The notes below the pieces were generated by a model. That model worked only from the letters and a program-made list of their open reading frames with translations, did no database searches and was not told the origin of the DNA. Positions 39,306-47,174 of a DNA stretch of 64,000 nt are shown here, one piece after another. Position numbers and translations under genes: made by a program. The stretch is taken from IMG/VR virus record IMGVR_UViG_3300033977_000098, positions 1 through 64,000 of that record; one strand, given 5' to 3'. Position 1 is the first letter of the stretch; each line of letters begins with the position of its first letter. This DNA is from a virus.

Positions 39306-39527
39306 ATGAAAAGACCCAAAAGGATGCCGGACCACGCAGGCTTTGAAGTTATGCATCTGCGCTTCCGCTCGGACGAAATCGCCAAGGTGCGTGCCGTGGT
39401 GAACAAGCGCCTCGAAGCCTACCGCAAGTCGCCCCGCACCACCGCGAAACCAACGCTGACGGATTTTGTGGTCTTGGCCGCCGTGGAACGCGCCAATGCC
39501 GAGCTCGCCCAGGGAGCGGTGGAATAA
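39306..39527 (+). CDS. Small RHH-like protein
   Basis: 73 residues from ATG 39306 (GAGGAG upstream). A short basic N-terminus and a C-terminal helical part (KPTLTDFVVLAAVERANAEL) suggest a ribbon-helix-helix or helical regulator. Its stop overlaps the next start (TAATG). No firm family. Confidence 0.5.
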   Translation: MKRPKRMPDHAGFEVMHLRFRSDEIAKVRAVVNKRLEAYRKSPRTTAKPTLTDFVVLAAVERANAELAQGAVE

Positions 39528-40375
39528 TGGGCGAGAACTCCAAGATAAGTTGGACGCACCATACATTCAACCCTTGGTGGGTTTGCACGCAAGTATCCCC
39601 GGGCTGCGACCATTGCTACGCCATGGAGCTGGCGCACCGGCTTGGTTACGACTGGAACCAAAATGCGCCGCGCCTGTTCTTTGGCGAGAAGCATTGGAGA
39701 GAACCCTTGCGCTGGAATCAGCGCGCCCAAAGTCAGGGTGAACGTGAGCGCGTCTTCTGCGGCTCCATGTGCGACATCCTCGACACTTGGCAAGGCGAAA
39801 TCATTTACTCCGGTGCACCGCCCGCGCAAGAACGCGCCAGGAAGTGGTGGGGAACCGGTTGGCCGCAGGCTTGGGGCGCCCGTCCTGTCAATCTCAATCT
39901 CGCCCGCGAGCTACTCTGGGAACTAATCGACGCCACATATTGGCTCGACTGGCTTCTGCTTACGAAACGGCCCCAGGATTACCGCAAGATGTTGCCTCGG
40001 CGTTGGCTGAAGAATCCCCGTCCAAACGTTTGGATAATGACCACAGTGGAAAGCCGCGAATACCTGTGGCGACTAGATGCCATCGCCGCGATCCCCGCCG
40101 TGGTTCACGGCGTGTCGTGGGAGCCGGCGCTTGGGTACATCAACTTTATACCCTACGCTCAGCGTATGCCGTCGCTATGGGTGATTGGAGGTGGTGAATC
40201 CTGCGCTGGCTGCCGTCCTTTTGACCCCAACTGGGCCAGGCTGGTCCGCGAGGATCTGGCGCCGACCCACACGCCGTTTTTCCTGAAGCAGCTTGGGGGG
40301 CACCCAGACAAGCAAGATAAACCCGCGCGCTGGCCGCCCGACCTCCGCGTACAGCAATTTCCGGTAGTGTCCTAA
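39527..40375 (+). CDS. Phage Gp37/Gp68-family (DUF5131-like) protein
   Basis: 282 residues. The opening KISWTHHTFNPWWVCTQVSPG with CDHCYAMELA and the downstream RVFCGSMCDILD, LLLTKRPQDY and WVIGGGESC are the family hallmarks. The CxxC-containing opening and barrel-like layout resemble radical-SAM-type folds, though the biochemical role is not established. It is intact, and the 23-bp repeat of the TnpB element begins 11 nt before its stop codon, so the insertion lies at its very 3' end. Confidence 0.8.
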   Translation: MGENSKISWTHHTFNPWWVCTQVSPGCDHCYAMELAHRLGYDWNQNAPRLFFGEKHWREPLRWNQRAQSQGERERVFCGSMCDILDTWQGEIIYSGAPPAQERARKWWGTGWPQAWGARPVNLNLARELLWELIDATYWLDWLLLTKRPQDYRKMLPRRWLKNPRPNVWIMTTVESREYLWRLDAIAAIPAVVHGVSWEPALGYINFIPYAQRMPSLWVIGGGESCAGCRPFDPNWARLVREDLAPTHTPFFLKQLGGHPDKQDKPARWPPDLRVQQFPVVS

Positions 40376-40382
40376 AATTGCG

Positions 40383-40410
40383 TTGACAACATACTTGAAA
40401 CTGCTAAACT
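40383..40410 (+). promoter_or_regulatory. Promoter of tnpB overlapping the left inverted repeat
   Basis: TTGACA (40383-40388), 16-nt spacer, TAAACT (40405-40410). The -35 is made from the inner edge of the inverted repeat. The right repeat therefore presents the same half-site in the other direction. Confidence 0.55.
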
Positions 40411-40471
40411 AAGAAGTGGCTGGAGGGCCGTAACCCTGCCAGCCACAAGCCAAAGGATGTCGAGGCATCCG

Positions 40472-41623
40472 ATGACCAACCAAAGTATAATCCGCCGCAC
40501 CTATCAGTTTCAACTCCGCCCTACAAAAAGACAGATTCGTTTGCTTGAATCGGCTTTGGCTGTGTCCTGTGAGGTTTACAACGCGGCTCTTCAGGAAAGG
40601 CGTGAGGCTTGGAAGCGCTGTCGCAAGAGTGTAACCGCTTTTGACCAAACTAAGGAACTCACCGAAATTAGAGCGATTCGGATGGATGTCGCAGAGTTGC
40701 CCGTCGATATGGTGCGTGAGCCGATTCGCCGGGTGGACAGAGCGTTTCAGGCGTTTTTCCGAAGGTGCAAGGCAGGCCAGAAGCCAGGGTTCCCACGTTT
40801 CCGCTTGCGGGACCGCTATGACTCTCTGGCGATGTCTTCTCCAACCTTCAAGGTTGAAGGGGGAACCATCATTGTGAGCAAGATGGGCGGCTTCAGGATG
40901 CGGATGCACCGCGAAATGCGAGGCACGCCGAAGCACTGTACCATAAAGCGCAGCGGGAAACGCTGGAGGGTTTCGATCACTTGTGAATGCGGCCCTGTTC
41001 CCGAGAGGAAGCCTGTATCTTCGGCTATTGGGATTGATTTGGGCTTGACGCACTTTCTCACGTTCTCGGATGGCCAGATAATTGACGCGCCGAAATGGGT
41101 GAAGGAAAGTGAAGCGGAAATCGCACGCAGGAACCGCGAATTGGCAACCAAAAAGCGGGGATCGCGGAATCGGCGCAAAGCAAAAGAGCAACTGAGGCGG
41201 GCGCACGAGCGCGTGGCGAATCGCCGATTGAACTTTTGCCACCACCTCTCGAAGCGGCTGATGGAGAATTTCGACCTTGTCGCTTTCGAGAAGCTGAACA
41301 TCTCCAGTATGATCAATGGAAAGTTCGATAAGAACATCTTGTCGGTGGCGTGGGGAATTCTGCTCTGGCAACTCACCTACAAAGCTGCGAACGCTGGCAA
41401 GTGGGCAGTGCCGGTCAATCCCCGAGGGACGACGAAGCGATGTTCGGGATGCGAAACGGAAGTTCCGAAAGCCTTGTGGGACCGCGTTCATCGTTGCCCC
41501 CGGTGTGGTTTGGTGATCGACAGAGACCATAATGCCGCTATCAACATACTTTCCGAAGGTTTGCGGCTCGGTAGGAGCCGTGCGGAGCCCTTGCTCCAAA
41601 GAGTCCCGTCAACGCAATTTTAG
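40472..41623 (+). CDS. tnpB: TnpB RNA-guided nuclease (IS605 OrfB family)
   Basis: 383 residues from ATG 40472 (GAGG, 6 nt); ATG 40457 is an alternative. The RuvC-like active site is complete: IGIDLGLTHFLTFSDG (Asp), DLVAFEKLNISSM (Glu) and DRDHNAAINIL (Asp). The zinc finger CSGCETEVPK...CPRCG is intact. N-terminal YQFQLRPTKRQIRLLE is the family opening. TnpB uses an omega RNA from the element's right end to cut DNA. Here the stop lies within the terminal repeat, so the RNA scaffold would have to overlap the gene's 3' end. Typical length, no damage. Confidence 0.92.
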   Translation: MTNQSIIRRTYQFQLRPTKRQIRLLESALAVSCEVYNAALQERREAWKRCRKSVTAFDQTKELTEIRAIRMDVAELPVDMVREPIRRVDRAFQAFFRRCKAGQKPGFPRFRLRDRYDSLAMSSPTFKVEGGTIIVSKMGGFRMRMHREMRGTPKHCTIKRSGKRWRVSITCECGPVPERKPVSSAIGIDLGLTHFLTFSDGQIIDAPKWVKESEAEIARRNRELATKKRGSRNRRKAKEQLRRAHERVANRRLNFCHHLSKRLMENFDLVAFEKLNISSMINGKFDKNILSVAWGILLWQLTYKAANAGKWAVPVNPRGTTKRCSGCETEVPKALWDRVHRCPRCGLVIDRDHNAAINILSEGLRLGRSRAEPLLQRVPSTQF

Positions 41624-41752
41624 GACACTACCCAATCCACAAGCGAATAAGCCCACTGGCAACCGTCATCAGCGCGACAGGCTGAGGGCACACTTGATAG
41701 CGCCTCTGAACATCATCTTCCCGTAGCAGAGCAAAGCGAAAGGACAAACCTC

Positions 41753-41902
41753 GTGACCACCCAAGAATCCCTTCTCGTCCAACAAAGCCGCGACCCTAAC
41801 GTGGTCATGGCCATCTTGGTCGATATTATGCTGAGAACCGTTTCTGGTCTCAGCGCCCTGCAACTTTCGTTTCTTCACCAACAACCCCGTTATATCAATT
41901 AA
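41753..41902 (+). CDS. Small hypothetical protein
   Basis: 49 residues from GTG 41753 (AAGGA, 8 nt): MTTQESLLVQQSRD... with a hydrophobic middle (VVMAILVDIML). It is the first gene after the TnpB element, and the 120 nt between hold nothing recognisable. No family recognised. Confidence 0.5.
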   Translation: MTTQESLLVQQSRDPNVVMAILVDIMLRTVSGLSALQLSFLHQQPRYIN

Positions 41903-41925
41903 AATCTCTCGAAAGGAGAATCACC

Positions 41926-42240
41926 GTGGACTTCCTCAGTCAGTTCAAAGCTGCGCGCAATGCCAGCACGCCGCTCATTGCAGTCAGCCGTGCGCAAATT
42001 CCGAGTCTGAGAAAGGAGCAAAACCGTGTTAGCCCAAATCCAAGCTCTCCGCGTGTTCTGGTATCGCGCCAGCGGCCAGTACGACCGCACCGTGAACCGC
42101 CGACTCGCGGAAATCCGAAAGGAGAAATCCGTGAACCCCTACACCTGCGTTGCCTGTGGCGGCGCAATCGACAACAAAGGCTTCTGCCTGAACTGCGGCG
42201 CCCAGGCCGGCACCGTCTGCCCGGTAGTGGTACAGTTTGA
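41926..42240 (+). pseudogene. Remnant of an ATPase N-terminus
   Basis: From GTG 41926 (AAGGAG, 8 nt) the first ~22 codons read MDFLSQFKAARNASTPLIAV, the opening of a common phage/plasmid AAA-type ATPase. After that the frame loses any protein-like pattern and runs antiregister through the next gene. The rest of the ATPase is absent, so only a stub or leader could be made. Confidence 0.45.
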
Positions 42241-42268
42241 ATTTTTTAGGGCTGTGGAGCGCACTTGA
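42026..42268 (+). CDS. Small zinc-ribbon protein
   Basis: 80 residues from GTG 42026 (AAGGAG, 7 nt). The C-terminal half has CVACGGAID...CLNCGAQ, a zinc ribbon. A second GTG with its own AAGGAG precedes the zinc part (about 42132), so a shorter zinc-only form may be made. Convergent with the next gene. No family recognised. Confidence 0.55.
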   Translation: MLAQIQALRVFWYRASGQYDRTVNRRLAEIRKEKSVNPYTCVACGGAIDNKGFCLNCGAQAGTVCPVVVQFEFFRAVERT

Positions 42269-42291
42269 GCTTGCGGGCTCCGCTGGCACTG

Positions 42292-42669
42292 CTAATGTTG
42301 GTGCGCAGCCGAGAGTACTGACTGCGCCCAGGTCGCCATTTCTTTAGCCTCGTTCGAAACGAGCTTGAATCCCGTGCCCCGCGCTATTATTGCCTTGAGT
42401 TCCTGCTCAGCGCGGCTTCGAGCAGAATCGCCATGCTCGCCCCGTACAGCATGGACCAAATACTCCTGGAACGGAAGCCACACGGCACCGCAGGAAAGGC
42501 AAAAAGCCTGCACTGTGAGTTTCCCATTCTGCGCTACTAGAACACTGGCGGCCATATCCTCAGTCAGAAATGCTGTCAGCAAGCCAGCAGCAACATTTTT
42601 CATCGGGACCAACTGACCCTGCACCGTGTTGGCCCCGCACTTTGGGCAGGATACTTGAGACGTGTTCAT
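42292..42669 (-). CDS. Zinc-ribbon protein, leftward
   Basis: 125 residues from ATG 42669 (GGAGG, 6 nt). CPKCGANTVQ and CLSCGAVWLPF form a zinc ribbon split by a hydrophobic helix (VAAGLLTAFLTEDMAASVLV). It is encoded against the surrounding genes with its own promoter (42716-42744). Function unknown. Confidence 0.6.
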   Translation of the reverse strand: MNTSQVSCPKCGANTVQGQLVPMKNVAAGLLTAFLTEDMAASVLVAQNGKLTVQAFCLSCGAVWLPFQEYLVHAVRGEHGDSARSRAEQELKAIIARGTGFKLVSNEAKEMATWAQSVLSAAHQH

Positions 42670-42715
42670 GGAGCACCTCCACGGTGCGGCGTATGCGCCT
42701 AGCGTTACGACGCGC

Positions 42716-42744
42716 ATCATACTGCTGCCCTAGGGCAAAGACAA
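42716..42744 (-). promoter_or_regulatory. Leftward promoter for zinc-ribbon gene
   Basis: Minus strand TTGTCT (42739-42744), 17-nt spacer, TATGAT (42716-42721). Well placed for the gene starting at 42669. Confidence 0.6.
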
Positions 42745-42828
42745 GCACGCCATGAAAAAAGGGTGTATTTTCAATTTAGGCCAGGAAAGTTCTTGCTTCT
42801 GTCAAAAAAATTCTGTTAGGGTTAACCC

Positions 42829-43197
42829 ATGACCGACAGAGAATGGAAGGCTATTGATTCGCTAGCAGAGGATGAATGGGAAATCTTCAAGCAGAAGGTC
42901 AAGGCTGAGTGCGAACAGATGGCCAGCGTCACATCCATGGACTTTAGGTACACAGAGACAAGCGCAACCTTGGAAGTTCAGAGATTTGAAAATGGCGTAG
43001 CTATGAAGGTTTTGCGCCTCCGATTTGACGCCGCAGTGCCACGAATCGTCTGGCAGTGCCTCAATCCATCCGAGAGGAAAGGGTGGATTACCTTCCAGCT
43101 CCATGGTCCGAATCTCTTTTATCTCTTTGGCAACGTGAATACGCCGATACCGGAAATCATCGCGCGCCTGACCATGTGCTTGACGGGTCAGCTCTAA
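42829..43197 (+). CDS. Hypothetical protein
   Basis: 122 residues from ATG 42829, preceded by TTAGGG. The N-terminus is acidic and helical (DREWKAIDSLAEDEWEIFK) and the rest alternates strands (FRYTETSATLEVQRF, LRLRFDAAVPRIVWQCL). No motif recognised. A TTGCTT box lies ~50 nt upstream with a poor -10. The strong terminator at 43373-43422 lies downstream. Confidence 0.55.
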   Translation: MTDREWKAIDSLAEDEWEIFKQKVKAECEQMASVTSMDFRYTETSATLEVQRFENGVAMKVLRLRFDAAVPRIVWQCLNPSERKGWITFQLHGPNLFYLFGNVNTPIPEIIARLTMCLTGQL

Positions 43198-43301
43198 ACT
43201 CTCAGATTTCAGTTCTTTTTCTCAGCGAAAGCGCAAGGAAGGCCGTCCTAGCACGGTGGGCCAAGTACAACGCTAAGACGGCCTGAGCCTTGCGTTTGCT
43301 C

Positions 43302-43330
43302 TTGACTGGTGGGGACCGACAGTGTAGATT
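43302..43330 (+). promoter_or_regulatory. Rightward promoter ahead of a short terminated transcript
   Basis: TTGACT (43302-43307), 17-nt spacer, TAGATT (43325-43330). A strong intrinsic terminator follows ~45 nt downstream, so the transcript would be under 100 nt. Confidence 0.55.
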
Positions 43331-43336
43331 ACACAC

Positions 43337-43422
43337 GTGGGACGTTGTACTCGTCATAACGTCTCGATTCGACCGCCAGCGAATCCGCCTGATAAACGAC
43401 ATTCGCTGGCGGTTGTGTTTTT
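43337..43422 (+). ncRNA. Candidate small RNA of about 85 nt
   Basis: The interval from the predicted start of the 43302 promoter to the T-run of the terminator at 43373-43422. No open frame with a ribosome site fits. It ends at the stop of the excisionase-like gene on the other strand. It could be a regulatory RNA, or the terminator may simply end the transcript of 42829-43197. Confidence 0.4.
43373..43422 (+). terminator. Rho-independent terminator
   Basis: A perfect 12-bp stem CCGCCAGCGAAT (43373-43384) / ATTCGCTGGCGG (43401-43412) with a 16-nt loop and a TTGTGTTTTT tail (43413-43422). The T-run is on the plus strand, so it stops rightward transcription. Confidence 0.85.
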
Positions 43423-43621
43423 AGTTCCTTCTCCTTTTGTGGTCGTGCCCGGCCTCGCAGAGTCTTATCAATTCGTTTCTGGAAATCCGAAAATACTTAC
43501 CGCCAATGCGAGAGGCTTTCAGATCTCCAGTGTCGATCAACCTATAGATCATTACACGACTCGATTGAAGTAACTCTGCGGCCTGCTCCACTGTCAAAAT
43601 TTCCCGATTGTGCTGACGCAT
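43421..43621 (-). CDS. Excisionase-family HTH regulator
   Basis: 66 residues from ATG 43621 (AAGGA at 10 nt; ATG 43642 is an alternative). The sequence EILTVEQAAELLQSSRVMIY, RLIDTGDLKASRIGGKYF and RISRNELIRLCE is the MerR-like winged helix of the excisionase/helix_turn_helix_17 family. It binds DNA and could act in excision or as a repressor. No integrase is visible in the window. Confidence 0.82.
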   Translation of the reverse strand: MRQHNREILTVEQAAELLQSSRVMIYRLIDTGDLKASRIGGKYFRISRNELIRLCEAGHDHKRRRN

Positions 43622-43682
43622 CACGGTAACATCCTTACGCATTCGACCATAGAAATGAATAAATACATCACAAGGAAAACCC

Positions 43683-44153
43683 ATGCGCGTCATTTTTCTC
43701 GACATCGACGGCTGTTTGACCAACTCATGGTCGTTTCGCCCTGGATGCCCGTCGGGCCTCCAAGCCGTAGCTGACCCGCTCTGCATCACGGCCCTGAATC
43801 GCATCATCCACACCACCGGCGCCGCTATCGTGATTTCCAGTGATTGGCGCAAAAGTCTCACCAATCGCGGGCTCGCCCGCATCCTACTCCGCTGGGGCGT
43901 ACTCGGCCAATTTATCGGCAGTACGCCCGTCCTGCCAGGCATGATTCGTGGTGAGGAAATCCTCGCATGGCTGCGCCGACATCCGCGCATCAAGCAGTTC
44001 GTCATTCTCGACGATGACCGCGATATGGGACCGCTCGAACCTCACCTCGTCCGCACAGGCTTCCGTAAAGGGCTCACCGAAGCGTTGGCCGACGAGGCTA
44101 TCGCGATTCTCAAGAACCAATCGCTCGCCGTCCAAACCGAATTTTTCGCTTGA
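43683..44153 (+). CDS. HAD-family phosphatase
   Basis: 156 residues. HAD motifs: FLDIDGCLTNSW (nucleophile Asp and +2 Asp), IVISSDWRK (motif II) and FVILDDDRDMG (motif IV acidic pair). This is the HAD type found in nucleic-acid-repair proteins, often 3'-phosphatases of polynucleotide ends. It is a stand-alone enzyme here. It lies divergent from the excisionase-like gene. Confidence 0.8.
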   Translation: MRVIFLDIDGCLTNSWSFRPGCPSGLQAVADPLCITALNRIIHTTGAAIVISSDWRKSLTNRGLARILLRWGVLGQFIGSTPVLPGMIRGEEILAWLRRHPRIKQFVILDDDRDMGPLEPHLVRTGFRKGLTEALADEAIAILKNQSLAVQTEFFA

Positions 44154-44220
44154 CAGACCTACCAAAGCAATTCAATACTGTATTCCGTAAATTCCATCCG
44201 AAGGAGGATCGGAGATAATC

Positions 44221-44466
44221 ATGGGCAAACATGCTAACTTTGCTATCGTGGAAGACACGGCCAGACATCTACTTATCCGCGACATCGGGCCGTGGAATGT
44301 TTATCCTACGGTTACGAATGACGCCGAAGAAGTCGTGAAAAAACTCGCCCCGATACTCGGCGACCGTCGCCTTTTCTATTTCGATTCGGAAGGCGAATTA
44401 GACGAGTTGTTGGTCAACAACGGGCATTTCGCTGGATTCGCCGTCGTGGACGGAGTAATACCGTGA
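44221..44466 (+). CDS. Conserved-looking small phage protein
   Basis: 81 residues from ATG 44221 with GGAGG upstream: alternating strands and helices (FAIVEDTARHLLIRDIGPWN, EEVVKKLAPILGDRRLFYFD). The stop overlaps the next GTG. No family recognised. A TTGACA lies ~70 nt upstream. Confidence 0.6.
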   Translation: MGKHANFAIVEDTARHLLIRDIGPWNVYPTVTNDAEEVVKKLAPILGDRRLFYFDSEGELDELLVNNGHFAGFAVVDGVIP

Positions 44467-44660
44467 ACCAATACTCAAGCGTTACCGCCTCGTGTCCAGA
44501 GTGCAATTGGATTCATCGCGTTGATTACAACCCTCGCAAGCATTGGGACACCAAGACCCGCGCCCGATTCGGGCTGCGCCTCCACCTCGAAAAAATCCAC
44601 AAGCAGACTCCTGCCCAAGCGTGGGAAAATGCCCTGCTTCAGTTCCCGGAGGCTAAATGA
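44463..44660 (+). CDS. Small C2H2-like zinc-finger protein
   Basis: 65 residues from GTG 44463, overlapping the previous stop by 4 nt. SCPECNWIHRV and RLHLEKIHKQ give a Cys2His2-type metal site with an unusually long middle. Probably nucleic-acid binding. The stop overlaps the following ATG (ATGA). Confidence 0.62.
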   Translation: MNQYSSVTASCPECNWIHRVDYNPRKHWDTKTRARFGLRLHLEKIHKQTPAQAWENALLQFPEAK

Positions 44661-44869
44661 ACAGATCAAGTCTCAAAAAATTAGAGACCAGTGCCTATAA
44701 TAACGGGCGTATGCAGGAAGTGAGTCGCTTCCTGCACTTTTTCAACACGCTTCGCTGCCCGGAAGAAATCTCTTCACGTGCCCTAGCCCGCATCGCCGAT
44801 TTTGCAGACGACGAAATTAACGACATATCCCTCCAAGGCGCATCCGCGCCAGAAAGGAAGGAACCTTGA
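44657..44869 (+). CDS. Small helical protein before ParB-like gene
   Basis: 70 residues from ATG 44657 (overlap ATGA). Helical (MQEVSRFLHFFNTL, EISSRALARIADFADDEIN). The AGGAAGG near its end serves the ParB-like gene. No family recognised. Confidence 0.6.
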   Translation: MNRSSLKKLETSAYNNGRMQEVSRFLHFFNTLRCPEEISSRALARIADFADDEINDISLQGASAPERKEP

Positions 44870-46551
44870 GTGTTTTCGAAATCCCATTGTCCGCAATCGC
44901 ACCGTCTACCCTTAACCCCCGGAAGCAGACCAATACCAGCGAGCTTGAATCGCTGGCCGCGTCCGTAATCCAAAAGGGCGTGCTGGAGCCCGTACTGCTC
45001 CGGCCGATCCCCAAGAAAAACGGCTACGAATATGAAATGGTCTGTGGCTCCCGCCGGTTCGCGGCCGCTGCTCTCGCCAAAAAAGACACCATCCCCGCCG
45101 TCGTGCGCGAAATGACCGACCAGGAGGCAATGGAAGCGCAAATTGTTGAGAACCTCCACCGTGCTGATCTCCATTACCTCGATGAAGCCCAAGGATTCCA
45201 GGCGCTTCTGGACCGCGGGCAGAGCCAAGAAGATATTGCCGCGAAAGTCGGCAAGCCCCTTGGCTACGTCGCCAGCCGGCTGTCCCTGCACCGCCTCGTC
45301 AAGTCCTACCACAAATATGCCCTCGCTGGCGACCTGCCTGTATCCGTTGCCCTGCGCCTGTCCCGCCTCACAGCGACGATTCAAAAAGCGTACTTCGAGG
45401 AGCACTGCAAGGAAAGCGACCAGGAAGATTATGACATTGCCGACGCTTTTCACATGGGCAACCTCGACCACTGGCTCCATGGCTACGTTTATCTCAATCT
45501 CGCCAAGGCTGCGTTTGACCCCGCGTCCGCCCAACTTGTGCCGAAAGCCGGAAGCTGCCTGCTCTGCCCCAAGCGCACCGGCACCAATCTCCTGCTCTTT
45601 CCTGAATTCACCGCACAGGGCGCGGACAACATCTGCACCGACCCCTCCTGCTATGAATCGAAGGCCAAGGCTCTCATCCAAATCCGCGAGAAAGAGCATC
45701 CCGAAGCGATCAAAATCGTGGTGAGTGACGACCTAACCGAAGCCCAGCAGAAACAAGCGGAAAAACAGAACTACCTGGCGCCCTACAGCTATTGGAATAC
45801 TGAAAAGGGCTATCGCTCGAGCACTAAAGATGCCTGCCAAGACACCAAATTGGCCATCGTTGTCATGGGCGCCCCCAACCAGGTCGGTTCAACCATGCAC
45901 GTGTGCACTGCCAAGGAATGCAAGACCCACACCGGCTCACGCCGCATCACGTCGCCCCGCGAACCCGGCGTGATGGACCCGGAGCGCGTCAAGCAACAAG
46001 ATGAACTCTGGAAACGCCGCACGGCCAGGGCCTGCCGGCTCGGGCTGCATGAAGCCTTACGCCAGCGGCAGGACGAATATCTCAAAGCCATCCCTCCTGC
46101 CGCCGCCCTTGCGCATGTCATGCCGCCTGATGCCCTGCGCTTCGCCGTCACCAAAGCCTGTGAAGCTCTGCGTCCGCAGAAAGACGGCAGTGAATATCTC
46201 GAATCCGTGTGGTTGCCCAAGCGCAAAAAGGAAGGCATCGGCTGGGGTGGGAGAAACCTATTCCCCCTGTTCAAGGAAGCCGACCACGCCACACTCCTCC
46301 GGCTCCTGCTCGATTTCGCAATCGCCGACAACATTGCGAATAAGCACAACACCGAAAAGAAACTTGTCGGCGAGGTTGCCGAAGCCTACGGCCTCAAGGT
46401 TGACAAGGTGCTCGCCCCCGTCTTGGCCGAGTGGGACGCAAAGCGCCTGGCCAGCATCGAAAAGCGCAAGACGCGGTTGGCGAACGAACGCAAAAAGGCG
46501 CCACGGACGAAGGCCCGTGCGCCTGGATCGTTAAGGGATTTATATACTTAA
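44866..46551 (+). CDS. ParB/Spo0J-like nuclease-domain protein
   Basis: 561 residues from TTG 44866, overlapping the previous stop (TTGA). Residues 1-95 are a ParB N-terminal domain (LSAIAPSTLNPRKQTN, IQKGVLEPVLLRPI, YEMVCGSRRFAAAAL, VENLHRADLHYLDEA), followed by the helix-turn-helix QEDIAAKVGKPLGYVASRLSL. A cysteine-rich section (CLLCPKRTG, CTDPSCYESK) and a long C-terminal helical region follow. Such proteins act in plasmid/phage partition or as regulators. No ParA is present. The basic C-terminus fits DNA binding. Confidence 0.85.
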   Translation: MSVFEIPLSAIAPSTLNPRKQTNTSELESLAASVIQKGVLEPVLLRPIPKKNGYEYEMVCGSRRFAAAALAKKDTIPAVVREMTDQEAMEAQIVENLHRADLHYLDEAQGFQALLDRGQSQEDIAAKVGKPLGYVASRLSLHRLVKSYHKYALAGDLPVSVALRLSRLTATIQKAYFEEHCKESDQEDYDIADAFHMGNLDHWLHGYVYLNLAKAAFDPASAQLVPKAGSCLLCPKRTGTNLLLFPEFTAQGADNICTDPSCYESKAKALIQIREKEHPEAIKIVVSDDLTEAQQKQAEKQNYLAPYSYWNTEKGYRSSTKDACQDTKLAIVVMGAPNQVGSTMHVCTAKECKTHTGSRRITSPREPGVMDPERVKQQDELWKRRTARACRLGLHEALRQRQDEYLKAIPPAAALAHVMPPDALRFAVTKACEALRPQKDGSEYLESVWLPKRKKEGIGWGGRNLFPLFKEADHATLLRLLLDFAIADNIANKHNTEKKLVGEVAEAYGLKVDKVLAPVLAEWDAKRLASIEKRKTRLANERKKAPRTKARAPGSLRDLYT

Positions 46552-46641
46552 CTACCATGCCTCACAAAACAAAGGAAATAGAGTTTCGGCATCTTACGGA
46601 AAGCGCCTTGCAACTGACTCAAAACAATACGAATAAAGTAC

Positions 46642-46670
46642 TTGACTCCCGCAGGGGAGTAGTCTACTAT
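46642..46670 (+). promoter_or_regulatory. Rightward promoter after ParB-like gene
   Basis: TTGACT (46642-46647), 17-nt spacer, TACTAT (46665-46670). The spacer holds a short hairpin (CTCCCGCAGGGGAG), a possible operator. Confidence 0.6.
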
Positions 46671-46736
46671 AAGCACATGAAGGCGAGAGAAACAAAACGA
46701 GATAAAGCAAGCGGCTACCAGCCGCAGGAGAATAAC

Positions 46737-47108
46737 ATGAACGAATTGCATCTTGAAAAAGACTACAACGACTTGACGCTTTCGCAACGCTGCAATGCTG
46801 TGCGGGCAGCACGCGAGGCTGGCTATGAGTGCGGACATCACGATGAGGATGGACCGTTCGGGGAAAATCCATTGGGACCGAAACAGCCTGCTACCACGCT
46901 GCCCCTGGCCGCCATCAGCGGCGAAGAGTTCTTTTTGACTCTTGTCGAGCCCGCTTGGCAGGCGGATGAAATCAGCGACGAGCAAATGGAGACACTTAAA
47001 GACATACATCTTGATGACCCCCGCAAAGATGCCTTTGAGGCTGGCCTGCGGCAGGGCAGGCAGGCACTCGCAGATGAAATCATTCAAGAAGAGTTGGAAC
47101 AAGAGTAA
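46737..47108 (+). CDS. Hypothetical acidic protein
   Basis: 123 residues from ATG 46737 (AGGAG, 6 nt). N-terminal YNDLTLSQRCNAVRAAREAG followed by ECGHHDEDGPFGENP and an acidic helical C-terminus ending EIIQEELEQE. No family recognised. The structured RNA copy 1 begins 2 nt after its stop. Confidence 0.6.
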   Translation: MNELHLEKDYNDLTLSQRCNAVRAAREAGYECGHHDEDGPFGENPLGPKQPATTLPLAAISGEEFFLTLVEPAWQADEISDEQMETLKDIHLDDPRKDAFEAGLRQGRQALADEIIQEELEQE

Positions 47109-47109
47109 T

Positions 47110-47174
47110 CTCCGCGCAAGCGGGGCGTCTGGCGTGGTAGCCAGGGCCGCTACGTAACGCGGCAAGAGGCTTAC
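47110..47174 (+). ncRNA. Three-hairpin structured RNA, copy 1
   Basis: Three consecutive hairpins: CTCCGC-GCAA-GCGGG, CTGGC-GTGGTA-GCCAG and GCCGC-TACGTAAC-GCGGC, ending 0 nt before ATGA of the transposase stub. Copy 2 at 47550 has the same fold with compensating changes and the same loops GTGGTA and TACGTAAC. The architecture and ATGA junction recall HEARO / omega RNAs of IscB-type elements, but I cannot confirm this by sequence alone. Confidence 0.62.

Larger units (their letters stand above)
40365..41630 (+). mobile_element. TnpB element with perfect 23-bp terminal inverted repeats
   Basis: The ends 40365-40387 and 41608-41630 are perfect inverted repeats of 23 bp, each beginning TAGTGTCCTAAAATTG at the outside and reading to GAC inside. 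The outermost bases are TA on both sides, as for elements that duplicate a TA target (IS630/Tc1-mariner habit). IS200/IS605 elements, the usual carriers of TnpB, lack such repeats. The only gene is tnpB, so mobility would need a transposase in trans. The right repeat contains the tnpB stop codon, and the left carries the tnpB -35 box. Confidence 0.8.

Noticed and set aside
40409-41599. A 396-codon open frame on the minus strand opposite tnpB
   Set aside because: It mirrors the TnpB gene, has no recognisable motif, and TnpB shows the full RuvC and zinc motifs.
43421-43674. Prophage attachment/excision module
   Set aside because: An excisionase-like regulator is present, but no integrase or att-type direct repeat was found, so no attachment site is claimed.
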